Assembly: GCF_900113525.1 (NCBI RefSeq)
Contig: NZ_FOPP01000013.1
Coordinates: 1-64,000, forward strand
Length of the DNA stretch: 64,000 nt
Origin: Pedobacter insulae
Lineage (GTDB): Bacteria > Bacteroidota > Bacteroidia > Sphingobacteriales > Sphingobacteriaceae
Direction of reading: 5' to 3'
Shown here: positions 15,333 to 23,947 of the stretch, piece after piece
How the letters are laid out: each line of letters opens with the position of its first letter
Position numbering within the stretch: position 1 is the stretch's first letter
The notes under the pieces: model-generated
Database searches by the model: none
Told to the model about the DNA's origin: nothing
The model's input: only the letters and a program-made list of their open reading frames with translations
Translations under genes and position numbers: made by a program

Positions 15333-16169
15333 ATGAATATTCTCAAAAATATTAGCTTATTGCTTCTTTTGGCAATGAGCTTCCTAGCCTGTACAAATAA
15401 ATCAGACATTACCCCAGATTTCGATCAGACTAAACTGGTGCCTTTTTCCGTTGAGTTCGACAACATCGTGGGAGATAGAATTTTATCTATAAATAATACG
15501 GCAACGCCTTACGTAAATTCGAAAGGTGAAGCCTTTAGCATATCGCAGTTGCAATACTTTATCAGCAATATCAAACTAACCAGCACAAACGGGAAAATTT
15601 ATACGGTAAATGCTGATAGTAGCTATTTTTTGATCAAAGGCGCCGATAAAAGCACACGTTTTGCTAAAATAAATGTACCTGAAGGCGATTATTCGCAGCT
15701 TACCTTTACACTGGGCGTAGATAGTTTGCGGAGTACAATGGATATCTCTAAAAGAACTGGCCCATTAGATCCTGCGGGTGGGATGAGCGAGGGAATGTAT
15801 TGGGGATGGAACTCGGGCTATATATTCTTCAAACTGGAAGGAACCTCGGCTGTGATTAGCAACGATACAAATGGTGACCCAACGGGAAATAAGAAATTCC
15901 GTTACCACATTGGCGGATTTGGCGGATATAGCACACCCACTATTAATAATATTAAGCTTATTGATATTGATTTAACCAAGGCAGGTATTGCAAGAGTACG
16001 CAAAGATCGAAAAAGCAATGTGCATCTATTTGTTGATGTCATGAAATTTTTCGATGGGAACAATGCATTTAGCATAGCCGAACACCCTACGGTTATGTTT
16101 AGTGAATATAGCGTAAGTATCGCAAAAAATCTGACTGAAATGTTTAAGCATGATCATACCGAAAATTAG
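15333..16169 (+). CDS. MbnP-like copper-binding lipoprotein
   Basis: A 278-residue lipoprotein (lipobox SFLAC after a 19-residue signal) of the MbnP family. Marks are LVPFSVEFDNIVGDRIL at the mature start, FSISQLQYFISNIKL (about residues 69-83), the motif EGMYWGWNSGYIFFKLEG (about 153-170), then RYHIGGFGGYS and NVHLFVDVMKFFDG. Known MbnP proteins work with a di-heme MauG-like enzyme (MbnH) that oxidises a tryptophan to kynurenine, creating a Cu(I) site. Such an enzyme is encoded 5 bp downstream. Several Trp residues are present, but which one would be modified I cannot tell. Confidence 0.85.
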   Translation: MNILKNISLLLLLAMSFLACTNKSDITPDFDQTKLVPFSVEFDNIVGDRILSINNTATPYVNSKGEAFSISQLQYFISNIKLTSTNGKIYTVNADSSYFLIKGADKSTRFAKINVPEGDYSQLTFTLGVDSLRSTMDISKRTGPLDPAGGMSEGMYWGWNSGYIFFKLEGTSAVISNDTNGDPTGNKKFRYHIGGFGGYSTPTINNIKLIDIDLTKAGIARVRKDRKSNVHLFVDVMKFFDGNNAFSIAEHPTVMFSEYSVSIAKNLTEMFKHDHTEN

Positions 16170-16174
16170 TGATC

Positions 16175-17221
16175 ATGGGAACCAAACATTGGATAATAAT
16201 GATAGCATGTTGCTTATTCATTATTGCTTGTAAAAAATCAGCCGATCTTATAGAAGATACAACGCTATTCGGAGGTTTTACCAAGCCGGCAAACTTTCCC
16301 GAACCGAGCTATAATTTTGCTAATAATACGATTACTAAAGCAGGTTTCGAACTTGGAAGAAATTTGTTCTATGAAGGTCGGCTATCTAGAAACAACACCA
16401 TCTCTTGCGGTTCTTGCCATATGCAGTCGGCCGCTTTTACCCAGCATGGCCATGATGTTAGTCATGGTATAGACGATAGATTGGGTGTACGAAACTCACC
16501 ACCTATTATGAACCTGGCTTGGAATAAAGCATTTATGTGGGGAGGTGGGGTGTACGACCTCGACCTTCAACCCATTGTGCCTATTACCGCACATGAAGAA
16601 ATGGACGAACAAATTGATCGTGTGATGGATAAGCTAAGCCAACTTCCAAAATATCAGCAGCTGTTTAAGGCAGCTTATGGCTCGGCAGAAATTACTACAG
16701 CCAAGCTGATGAAAGCCTTATCGCAGTTCATGCTCATGTGCATCAGTAGTGATTCGAAATACGACCAGGTTATGCGTAAAGAGCAGCATGTTGCATTTAG
16801 CGAGTTAGAGCAAGAAGGGTTGTTATTCTTTAGGGAAAAATGTGCAGCCTGTCATACCGAACCACTATTTACTGATGGTAAATTTAGGAACAGTGGTCTA
16901 TTACCCAGTGAGATCGATGATCAAGGTTTATATGAGTCGACATTGAATGTTACTGACCGTTATAAGTTTAAAGTCCCGTCGCTCAGGAATTTACGCTACA
17001 CAGCGCCCTATATGCACGATGGTAGATTTTTAACATTAGATGTCGTTCTAGCACACTATGATCACCAAGTAGCAGATTTACCAAATCTCGACCCATTTTT
17101 AACACAGCGGCCTGGGTTAGGCATTTCGCTATCACCATCAGAACGGCAAGCATTACTTGCTTTTTTGAACACACTTAATGACGAAAAATTCATCAATAAC
17201 CCACTTTTAGCGGAACAATAA
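16175..17221 (+). CDS. Di-heme cytochrome c peroxidase, MauG/MbnH-like
   Basis: A 348-residue exported lipoprotein (lipobox FIIAC at about residue 19) with two c-type heme sites: CGSCH near residue 78 and CAACH near residue 226. The regions QHGHDVSHGIDDRLGVRNSP and WGGGVYDLDLQP after the first heme, and FKVPSLRNLRYTAPYMHDGR after the second, are typical of the bacterial peroxidase/MauG family. ATG 16175 is preferred to the GTG at 16169 that overlaps the previous stop. Its direct coupling to an MbnP-like gene points to MbnH-like tryptophan oxidation or to peroxide reduction coupled to copper; the two cannot be told apart here. Confidence 0.9.
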   Translation: MGTKHWIIMIACCLFIIACKKSADLIEDTTLFGGFTKPANFPEPSYNFANNTITKAGFELGRNLFYEGRLSRNNTISCGSCHMQSAAFTQHGHDVSHGIDDRLGVRNSPPIMNLAWNKAFMWGGGVYDLDLQPIVPITAHEEMDEQIDRVMDKLSQLPKYQQLFKAAYGSAEITTAKLMKALSQFMLMCISSDSKYDQVMRKEQHVAFSELEQEGLLFFREKCAACHTEPLFTDGKFRNSGLLPSEIDDQGLYESTLNVTDRYKFKVPSLRNLRYTAPYMHDGRFLTLDVVLAHYDHQVADLPNLDPFLTQRPGLGISLSPSERQALLAFLNTLNDEKFINNPLLAEQ

Positions 17222-17222
17222 A

Positions 17223-18140
17223 ATGAAAATAAAAATTCTTTTAATACTGACTTGCATTAGCCTGGGTGCTAAAGCATGCGACATTTGTGGATGTGGTGTA
17301 GGTAGTTACTATATCGGCATCTTGCCAGCATACAATAAACGATTTCTCGGGGTTAGATACCAGTATAAAACCTTGCAAACGCATTTAGGTCCGCTAGGAC
17401 AAGTTACCCCAATTACGGCCAATGAAACCTATCAAAGCGCCGAAATCTGGGGTGGTTGGAACATCGGCAATAAGTTCAGAATCTTGGCATTTCTCCCCTA
17501 TAACTTTAATCGGCGTGAAAGTCAAGCCGAAATTGGCAGTAAAAATGGTTTAGGCGATATTGCGTTAATGGGCTATTATAACCTGTTTAACAAAGCAGGC
17601 ACCGTGGGAAATAAACTATTGGTACAGTCGCTTTGGCTAGGTGCCGGAGTTAAAGCCCCAACTGGGAAGTATGAACCTGCTGAACGTTTGGCTATTCAAG
17701 AATCACCAAATAACTTCCAATTAGGTACAGCCAGTACCGATTTTAGTTTCAATGCTGCCTACGATATTCGATACAATGACCTGGGCTTAAATGCAAATGC
17801 AAATTATAAGGTAAATACCGAAAATGAGTATCAATATCGGTATGGGAACAAACTTACAGCAAATACATTGCTCTATTACAAGTTCAGAATTGCGCAGGCA
17901 TTTACCATAGCACCCAACGCAGGTATGCTATATGAAACTGCTCAACAGGATATCGAAAACAACAAATATGAAATTGCGACATCAGGTGGCCATTCTTTGT
18001 CGGCCGTAATAGGTGCCGAATTTGCAATGAAAGGACTTTCTTTTGGTGCAAATTACCAGAACGTACGAGCTCAAAACTTAGCCGGCAATAGAGCCTTAGC
18101 CGGCAATAGGTTATTGGTTCATCTTTCCTTACCCTTTTAG
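17223..18140 (+). CDS. Outer-membrane beta-barrel protein with Cys-rich N-terminus
   Basis: A 305-residue protein with a signal peptide (MKIKILLILTCISLGAKA) whose mature N-terminus begins CDICGCGVGSYY, four cysteines in eight residues, an evident metal-binding cluster. The remainder consists of alternating aromatic strands (WGGWNIGNKFRILAFLPYNF, QSLWLGAGVKAPTGKY, LGLNANANYKV) and ends in Phe, as outer-membrane barrels do. It starts 1 bp after the peroxidase stop, so is translated with it. A role in moving or sensing copper at the outer membrane is inferred from the operon, not shown. Confidence 0.82.
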   Translation: MKIKILLILTCISLGAKACDICGCGVGSYYIGILPAYNKRFLGVRYQYKTLQTHLGPLGQVTPITANETYQSAEIWGGWNIGNKFRILAFLPYNFNRRESQAEIGSKNGLGDIALMGYYNLFNKAGTVGNKLLVQSLWLGAGVKAPTGKYEPAERLAIQESPNNFQLGTASTDFSFNAAYDIRYNDLGLNANANYKVNTENEYQYRYGNKLTANTLLYYKFRIAQAFTIAPNAGMLYETAQQDIENNKYEIATSGGHSLSAVIGAEFAMKGLSFGANYQNVRAQNLAGNRALAGNRLLVHLSLPF

Positions 18141-18210
18141 CTTGCCCTTTTATGAATGGCTTGCGATATAACACATTTTTTGTCCTAACTTTACCTTATA
18201 AATAATCAAT

Positions 18211-18849
18211 ATGAAAAATCTCGCTTTTTTACTAATTAGTATCGCTATTTTAAGTTCATGTACTAACGAAAAGAAACTGCCTATCTACGGCGAAAGAGAA
18301 GCAAAAATTACCAAAGATGCCAGTGGCGCTGAAAAGGTAGACACAGTTTATCAAACCATTCCGGCATGGAGTTTCTTAAATCAAGACAGCGTAATGATTA
18401 CGCAGGATGCTTTTAAGAATAAAATATACATAGCAGATTTCTTCTTCACATCGTGCTCAACTATTTGCCCGGTAATGCACAGGAACTTAAAAATGATTTT
18501 CGATCAATTTAAAGACAATCCTGATGTAATGTTTTTGTCGCACACGATCGATTTTAAATACGATAAACCATCTGTATTAAAAAAATATGCACAAAAGCTA
18601 GGCGTTGATGGCAACAAATGGCAGTTTGTTTATGGCCCAAAAGATAGCATTTACCAGATGGCTGAGCAAAACTATTTGGTGGCTGTTGGAGAGGACAGTA
18701 CGGCCAGAGATGGCTATATCCATCAAGGATGGTTGGTTTTGGTAGATAAAGAAAAGAGAATGAGAGGTGCTTATGATGGTACCAAAACAGAACAAGTGGA
18801 ACAATTGAAAAAGGATATTGTAATTTTACTAAATGAATATAAGAAATAG
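18211..18849 (+). CDS. SCO1/SenC/PrrC family copper chaperone
   Basis: A 212-residue thioredoxin-fold lipoprotein (lipobox ILSSC near residue 17). The copper-binding CSTICPVMHRN (about residues 88-98, CxxxCP) and the distal His in GYIHQGWLVLVD (about 171) are both present. SCO1 proteins deliver copper to the CuA site of cytochrome c oxidase or act as thiol oxidoreductases. A TAACTTTACC promoter-like box about 20 bp upstream may give it a second start of transcription. The cytochrome c gene follows at once. Confidence 0.92.
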   Translation: MKNLAFLLISIAILSSCTNEKKLPIYGEREAKITKDASGAEKVDTVYQTIPAWSFLNQDSVMITQDAFKNKIYIADFFFTSCSTICPVMHRNLKMIFDQFKDNPDVMFLSHTIDFKYDKPSVLKKYAQKLGVDGNKWQFVYGPKDSIYQMAEQNYLVAVGEDSTARDGYIHQGWLVLVDKEKRMRGAYDGTKTEQVEQLKKDIVILLNEYKK

Positions 18850-18850
18850 C

Positions 18851-19270
18851 ATGCGGAGTTATTTGCTTTTTGGAATTTTCTCAGCTTTTCTTTCCTGCAT
18901 GATCTATTCATGCCAGAGTGCCGAGGAAATAGAATACGCAAAGTATATGAGCAATGGTAAAGATCTTTATATTGCCCATTGTCAAAATTGCCATGGTACA
19001 AACGGTGAAGGACTAGGAGAATTAGCTCCACCCCTAACAGATACTGTGTTCTTAAAAACAAATAAGGCAGATCTGGCTTGCATCGTTAAAAATGGAAGCA
19101 ATAAAGGAGTGATCATCAATGGGAAAAAATACGAAGGTAAAATGCCAAGTTTTAACTTAGCTACAATAGATATTGCTCAAGTAACCGTGTACATCACTAA
19201 TTCATTTGGCAACAAGCAGGGTATGTACACTTATGAGCAGGTTGCGAAAGACTTGAGTTCATGTAAATAA
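18851..19270 (+). CDS. Cytochrome c, class I
   Basis: A 139-residue exported mono-heme cytochrome. A lipobox-like signal (LLFGIFSAFLSCMIYSC) precedes a class I domain with heme motif CQNCHGTNGEGLGELAPPL (about residues 42-60) and the sixth-ligand Met in GKMPSFNLATIDIAQVTVYI. ATG 18851 is chosen, 1 bp after the SCO1 stop; an alternative ATG at 18833 inside SCO1 is less likely. It probably passes electrons to or from the periplasmic peroxidase or a terminal oxidase. Confidence 0.9.
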   Translation: MRSYLLFGIFSAFLSCMIYSCQSAEEIEYAKYMSNGKDLYIAHCQNCHGTNGEGLGELAPPLTDTVFLKTNKADLACIVKNGSNKGVIINGKKYEGKMPSFNLATIDIAQVTVYITNSFGNKQGMYTYEQVAKDLSSCK

Positions 19271-19277
19271 GTCGAAC

Positions 19278-19318
19278 TAACGACTTACGATTTAGCTCGG
19301 CAACTCCGTAAGTCGTTA
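19278..19318. terminator. Inverted repeat after the cytochrome operon (terminator-like, repeat family)
   Basis: A perfect 12-bp stem, TAACGACTTACG (19278-19289) with CGTAAGTCGTTA (19307-19318), lies just after the operon and just before the rnpB promoter. A related hairpin with GACTTACG/CGTAAGTC occurs at 21260-21306, so it belongs to a small dispersed family. It has no T-tract, so termination is plausible, not certain. Confidence 0.55.
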
Positions 19319-19326
19319 CTATTCCC

Positions 19327-19334
19327 TATCTTTG
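19327..19334 (+). promoter_or_regulatory. Promoter -7 box of rnpB
   Basis: TATCTTTG matches the Bacteroidota -7 consensus TAnnTTTG. It lies 8 bp before the predicted first base of RNase P RNA, the expected distance for initiation at about 19341. Confidence 0.7.
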
Positions 19335-19341
19335 TAAAAAA

Positions 19342-19704
19342 TGTAAGCCATTCTATCGCCGCAATCTTAGATTGAGGAGGAAAGTCCGGGCAACACAGAG
19401 CATCTCGCTTCCTAACGGGAAGGGATTTAGGAATGAAAACCTGAATTACGGAAAGTGCTACAGAAAATAAACCTCCCGATGTAAATCGGGGAAGGGTGAA
19501 AACGTGAGGTAAGAGCTCACGAACTTCTCAAGTGATTGGGATTTTGGTAAACCCCGGGAGTTGAAAGACCAAATAGGCTAACGCACGTAGGGCTGCTCGT
19601 CCGATGTTAGTGGGTAGGTCGTTAAAGATAAATGGCAACATTTATATTAGATTAATGATAGAAGCTGATTTATCAGCAACAGAACCCGGCTTATAGGCTT
19701 ACAT
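19342..19704 (+). ncRNA. rnpB: RNase P RNA (class A)
   Basis: The catalytic RNA of RNase P, which trims the 5' leader of tRNA precursors. The conserved block GAGGAGGAAAGTCCGGGC begins near 19373 and its distal partner ACAGAACCCGGCTTATAG ends near 19695; these form the core with P4. The outer helix P1 pairs TGTAAGCC (19342-19349) with GGCTTACA (19697-19704). Other family blocks seen are AGGGTGAAAACGTGAGGTAAGAGCTC (split across two stems) and the GGTAAACCCC strand. The length of about 363 bases is normal. A run of T follows directly and should end transcription. Confidence 0.95.
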
Positions 19705-19714
19705 TTTTTTCTTT
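19704..19714 (+). terminator. T-tract at the end of rnpB
   Basis: The P1 helix of rnpB is followed by ATTTTTTTCTT, which together act as a simple intrinsic terminator. Confidence 0.6.
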
Positions 19715-19858
19715 TCTATTGCTTTAAACTTGATAGTTGCAAAGTTTTCTTCCAATCTCCACACCTCCCAATATCCAACCCTAAACAATTCACCTAAATT
19801 ATCGTTGTATTAAAAACTATACATATATTAGCACCAAATTAAAACGTAATAGCGAAAA

Positions 19859-21250
19859 ATGGCAAAACTGTTAATTATTGATGATGAACGCGCGATAAGA
19901 AGCACGCTTAGGGAAATATTAGAGTACGAGAGCTACGAAGTAGAAGATATAGATAATGGAATAGAGGGATTAGAGCTTATTAAAAAGAACGATTTTGATT
20001 TAGTCCTATGTGATATTAAAATGAATAAAATGGACGGTATGGAGGTGCTAGAACAAGCGCTTACTTTTAAACCAGATCTTCCTTTCATTATGATTTCCGG
20101 TCACGGAACCGTTGAAACAGCAGTAGAAGCGAGTAAAAAAGGTGCGTTCGATTTTGTATCGAAACCACCAGATTTAAATCGTTTGCTCATTACAGTTAGA
20201 AATGCGTTAGATCGCGGCAATTTAGTAACAGAGACTAAGGTATTAAAAAGAAGAGTCAGTAAAACCCGTCATATTTTAGGGGCTTCAGACAGTATCAATA
20301 AAATCAAAGAAACCATTGAAAGGGTGGCCCCTACCGAAGCCAGAGTATTAATTACAGGTGCAAATGGTAGCGGTAAAGAATTAGTAGCGCGTTGGATACA
20401 CGAAAAATCCAACAGAGCAGATGCGCCTTTAGTAGAAGTTAATTGCGCAGCGATCCCTTCAGAATTAATTGAAAGCGAACTTTTTGGCCACGAAAAGGGT
20501 TCATTTACCTCGGCCGTTAAACAACGGATCGGAAAATTTGAGCTTGCCAATGGAGGAACTTTGTTTTTGGATGAAATCGGAGATATGAGCCTCTCGGCGC
20601 AGGCAAAAGTACTTAGAGCTTTACAAGAACATAAAATTACCAAAGTTGGTGGCGAAAAAGAACAGGAAGTAAATGTACGTGTATTGGCCGCAACCAATAA
20701 AGATCTTTTAAAAGAGATCGAGGAGGGTAATTTCAGAATGGACCTTTACCACAGATTAAACGTAATTAATATTCATGTTCCACATTTAACAGAACGGACC
20801 GACGATATTCCTGAGATAGCACAAAATTTCTTAGAGGAGATATGCAGTGAATATGGAATGCCCGTTAAAAAAATAAGCGAGGGTGCTATGAATGCGCTTA
20901 AAGGGTTGCCGTGGACAGGTAACGTACGTGAATTACATAATATGATTGAAAGATTAATTATATTAAGTGATAAAACAATTACTGAAAACGACGTGAATAT
21001 CTTTGCAAACCCAACAGGTGGAACAAATATTGGTTCGGTAGCCGGACAAACGGCGACAACTAATTCTACCATGAATTACGATAAATTCAGCAACTTCCAA
21101 GATTATAAAGACCACGCCGAAAAAGAATTTATCAAATTCAAACTGGAAAAAAACAATTGGAATGTTTCTAAAACAGCCGACGATATCGATATTCAACGCA
21201 GTCACCTTTACAGTAAAATTGAGAAATTTGGATTAAAGAGAGCCGAATAG
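19859..21250 (+). CDS. NtrC-family response regulator with altered GAFTGA loop
   Basis: A 463-residue regulator: receiver domain (residues 1-120, phosphoacceptor D52 in LVLCDIKMN), AAA+ domain (about 145-385, Walker A GANGSGKE at 167-174, Walker B GGTLFLDEIGDM), and a Fis-type helix-turn-helix at the C-terminus (NVSKTADDIDIQRSHLYSKI). The loop that contacts sigma-54 normally reads GAFTGA but here is GSFTSA (214-219). The same altered loop is, to my knowledge, common in this Bacteroidota subfamily, so it may not open sigma-54 promoters in the classical way. No partner kinase is adjacent. Confidence 0.9.
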   Translation: MAKLLIIDDERAIRSTLREILEYESYEVEDIDNGIEGLELIKKNDFDLVLCDIKMNKMDGMEVLEQALTFKPDLPFIMISGHGTVETAVEASKKGAFDFVSKPPDLNRLLITVRNALDRGNLVTETKVLKRRVSKTRHILGASDSINKIKETIERVAPTEARVLITGANGSGKELVARWIHEKSNRADAPLVEVNCAAIPSELIESELFGHEKGSFTSAVKQRIGKFELANGGTLFLDEIGDMSLSAQAKVLRALQEHKITKVGGEKEQEVNVRVLAATNKDLLKEIEEGNFRMDLYHRLNVINIHVPHLTERTDDIPEIAQNFLEEICSEYGMPVKKISEGAMNALKGLPWTGNVRELHNMIERLIILSDKTITENDVNIFANPTGGTNIGSVAGQTATTNSTMNYDKFSNFQDYKDHAEKEFIKFKLEKNNWNVSKTADDIDIQRSHLYSKIEKFGLKRAE

Positions 21251-21259
21251 AAAACGGTC

Positions 21260-21306
21260 GACTTACGAAGTTAATGTACGACAACATACAAGAAACTTCG
21301 TAAGTC
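21260..21306. repeat. Inverted repeat between the NtrC-like and RluA genes
   Basis: A perfect 13-bp stem, GACTTACGAAGTT (21260-21272) with AACTTCGTAAGTC (21294-21306). It shares the core GACTTACG/CGTAAGTC and a downstream CCTATCTTT with the hairpin before rnpB. It may terminate the upstream gene. Confidence 0.55.
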
Positions 21307-21323
21307 TTTCCTATCTTTACTCC

Positions 21324-22046
21324 GTGAAATATCCGAACTTTAAAGAGCTAATCATTTTCGAAAACGACGATTACATCGTTGTAAACAAACCTCCCTTTAT
21401 TGCATCCTTAGATGAGCGTGGTGCTGCCGGAGAAGTTAATATCCTTCGTTTGGCTAAACAATACTCGCCCGACGCACAGGTTTGCCACCGACTGGATAAA
21501 GAGACGTCGGGAGCTATTGTGATTGCTAAAAATCCAGAGGCTTACAGAAATTTAGCTATGCAATTTGAAAGAAGAAAGGTTAAGAAAGTTTATCACGCAG
21601 TGGTAGATGGACAATTTCAATTCGACAATCTTTTCGTTGACCTTCCTATTTTGAATGATGGCAACAAGAATGTGAGTATCGACAGACAAGAAGGGAAAAG
21701 AGCAGAAACTTATTTCAATACCTTAAAATACTATAAGCACTACACTTTAGTAGAATGTAAGCCAGTTACAGGCCGAATGCACCAAATAAGAATTCACTTA
21801 GCAACCCAGAGGGCTGCAATTGCTGGCGATCATATGTATAAGGGTAAACCAGTGTATTTATCGGCAATCAAAAAGGGTTATCGCCTTTCGAAAGATGAAG
21901 AGGAGTTACCAATTATGAAAAGGTTTGCGTTACACGCCAAAGAAATCGTTTTCAAAGGCTTAGATGAACAAGATATAAGCATCCAGGCGGCTTATCCGAA
22001 AGACTTCACAACCTTGTTAAAATTGCTGGATAAGTTTGATTGTTAA
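21324..22046 (+). CDS. RluA-family pseudouridine synthase
   Basis: A 240-residue enzyme that isomerises uridine to pseudouridine in rRNA or tRNA. The catalytic Asp is D58 in VCHRLDKETSGAIVIAKN; other family blocks are IVVNKPPFIASLDERG at the start, KVYHAVVDGQF, and VECKPVTGRMHQIRIHLA. There is no S4 domain, so this is the short RluA/RluC-like form. The start is GTG at 21324 with a TATCTTTA box only 4 bp before it, implying a leaderless message. The 3' end overlaps the convergent regulator gene by 4 bp. The target base cannot be told from sequence. Confidence 0.9.
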   Translation: MKYPNFKELIIFENDDYIVVNKPPFIASLDERGAAGEVNILRLAKQYSPDAQVCHRLDKETSGAIVIAKNPEAYRNLAMQFERRKVKKVYHAVVDGQFQFDNLFVDLPILNDGNKNVSIDRQEGKRAETYFNTLKYYKHYTLVECKPVTGRMHQIRIHLATQRAAIAGDHMYKGKPVYLSAIKKGYRLSKDEEELPIMKRFALHAKEIVFKGLDEQDISIQAAYPKDFTTLLKLLDKFDC

Positions 22047-22732
22047 CTTAACTCAAATTTATACCCTACTCCTTTAACCGTAGTTACATAATTCTCGCCT
22101 AATTTTTCGCGAAGTTTACGGATGTGCACATCAATGGTTCGGTTGGTTACAACCACCGAATCTTCCCATATGTTTTTTAGAATTGATTCCCTAGTATAAA
22201 CTTTACCGGGTTTCGATGCTAATAAGTAAAGTAATTCAAACTCCTTTTTGGCCAAAACTACTTTTGCACCCCCTTGAAAAACTAAATAAGCTTCCCTATC
22301 GATTACAAGATCACCTATTTCAACTTTGTTATCTACAATTTCTTCACCGCTACTGTTCCTTCGTAAAATAGCATTAATGCGGCTAACTAGGGCTCTTGGC
22401 TTAATTGGCTTTGCTATATAATCATCCGCCCCTACATTAAAACCAGCAATTTCTGAGTATTCTTCACTCCGCGCCGTTAAAAATACCATAAATGTATGCT
22501 TAAACTCAGGGATAGCCCGCATTAACCTACAAGCTTCAATGCCATCCATTTTGGGCATCATAATATCCAAAATAATTAGATCGGGATGTATCTTTTTAGC
22601 CGTTGCAACCCCTTCCTGACCATTGCTAGCTAAATATACCTGATAACCTTCTTTTTTTAGATTGTACTCTATCAATTCTAAAATATCCGGTTCATCATCA
22701 ACGATTAATATTTTTTGCTTGGCTGTACTCAT
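22043..22732 (-). CDS. OmpR/PhoB-family response regulator
   Basis: A 229-residue two-component regulator. The receiver domain (about residues 6-122) has the acidic pocket VDDEPD, phosphoacceptor D56 in LIILDIMMPKMDG, and the conserved Lys in DYIAKPIKPR. The winged-helix output domain (about 135-229) ends with SVVVTNRTIDVHIRKLREKL and VTTVKGVGYKFEL, typical of PhoB-type proteins. No histidine kinase lies next to it. The 102-bp upstream region is AT-rich with two GTTAAnnAATTGTTAA-like stretches. Confidence 0.92.
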   Translation of the reverse strand: MSTAKQKILIVDDEPDILELIEYNLKKEGYQVYLASNGQEGVATAKKIHPDLIILDIMMPKMDGIEACRLMRAIPEFKHTFMVFLTARSEEYSEIAGFNVGADDYIAKPIKPRALVSRINAILRRNSSGEEIVDNKVEIGDLVIDREAYLVFQGGAKVVLAKKEFELLYLLASKPGKVYTRESILKNIWEDSVVVTNRTIDVHIRKLREKLGENYVTTVKGVGYKFELS

Positions 22733-22834
22733 TGTTTAATTATTTGTTACGAAAGTAAGTATACAATTGTACTATTGGGTTAAAATGAAGTTAACAAATT
22801 GTTAAGCCAATTAATTCTTAACAATAAATACGGT

Positions 22835-23944
22835 TTAAGGTAAGGTTTTCTTTAAAAAGCTTTCGAGTTCATCTCCTCTTAAATCGCGGGCAATAATTTT
22901 CCCTGCTGGATCTAACAGAAAAGAACTTGGTATGGCCTGAACCTGATACAGTTTCACTGTTTCACCTTCAAAATCCGCCAACTCACCCGCATGTGTCCAC
23001 GTTAGTCCATCTTGCTTAATAGCTTGCGCCCAAGCCGCTTTATCTTTATCCAATGAAATCCCAAGAACGGTAAAATTTTTATCCTTGTAGGTATTATAGG
23101 CCTTTACTAGGTTCGGGTTTTCCGCTCTGCATGGTCCACACCACGATGCCCAAAAATCTAATAAAACATACTTACCTTTAAAATCTGCCAGGTTTATCGG
23201 CTTATTATCAAATGAATTGATTGTAAAGGCCGGTGCGGTTTGCCCAACCAATAGCGATTTCAATTTATTCACACGCTCTACAAAGCTCTTTACCGCAGGG
23301 TTCTTTTTCACATTTTCATCAACCTTTTCTGCATAGGCAACTAGTACGCTTTCATTTCCCATAGGGTTAATCGAACTGATTGCATAAAAACTCACCAATG
23401 AATTTGTGTTATCGTTCGCAAACTTGATCACATTAGCATTCAAATCATCTTGTGCTTTCATATACTGAGGCCTAATTTGCTCAAGGATTGCATCTCTCGC
23501 TTCAGGATTTGCCTCAACCTTTTGATCAAAATCTGCCTTTATTTTATCAAGGTCCTCCGAAGCTTTAAATTTCATCGTATTAAACTCAGTTAATTTATCC
23601 GCTTCGTCTGCACCACTTAACTTATAATCCCGATTGGCATCAGTTAAATCTGCAGCAAATTTAATCTCATCTCCATTCTTTGCAATGAACATATAGTCAT
23701 TGCTACCAATGTTCAACCTATAAAAATCGGCATTTTCACTTGTTCTTGAGAATTTAAACTCTCCGTTTGTAGAAAGCGTAGTCGAATCAATGACCGACAT
23801 AGTGCTATTATCCATTCCGTAGAGGTAAACTTTATTTTCCGTACCGAAATTTTCAACTTTCCCGTCGATCGTAAACTTGGTTTTATCTTTACATGCAGCT
23901 ACAAAAACTACGAGCACACAGGCAATATATCCTAAACGTTTCAT
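22835..23944 (-). CDS. TlpA-like thiol-disulfide lipoprotein with DUF4369 domain
   Basis: A 369-residue lipoprotein (lipobox FVAAC, mature Cys near residue 18). An N-terminal DUF4369 beta domain (FTIDGKVENFGTENKVYLYG) is followed by a helical linker and a thioredoxin/AhpC-TSA domain from about residue 232 (VGQTAPAFTINSFDNKPINL), with active site WCGPC around residue 265 and the cis-Pro region VQAIPSSFLLD. Such proteins act as periplasmic disulfide reductases in Bacteroidota. It starts 3 bp after gatB ends, so the two are probably co-transcribed. Confidence 0.9.
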   Translation of the reverse strand: MKRLGYIACVLVVFVAACKDKTKFTIDGKVENFGTENKVYLYGMDNSTMSVIDSTTLSTNGEFKFSRTSENADFYRLNIGSNDYMFIAKNGDEIKFAADLTDANRDYKLSGADEADKLTEFNTMKFKASEDLDKIKADFDQKVEANPEARDAILEQIRPQYMKAQDDLNANVIKFANDNTNSLVSFYAISSINPMGNESVLVAYAEKVDENVKKNPAVKSFVERVNKLKSLLVGQTAPAFTINSFDNKPINLADFKGKYVLLDFWASWCGPCRAENPNLVKAYNTYKDKNFTVLGISLDKDKAAWAQAIKQDGLTWTHAGELADFEGETVKLYQVQAIPSSFLLDPAGKIIARDLRGDELESFLKKTLP

Positions 23945-23947
23945 ATG

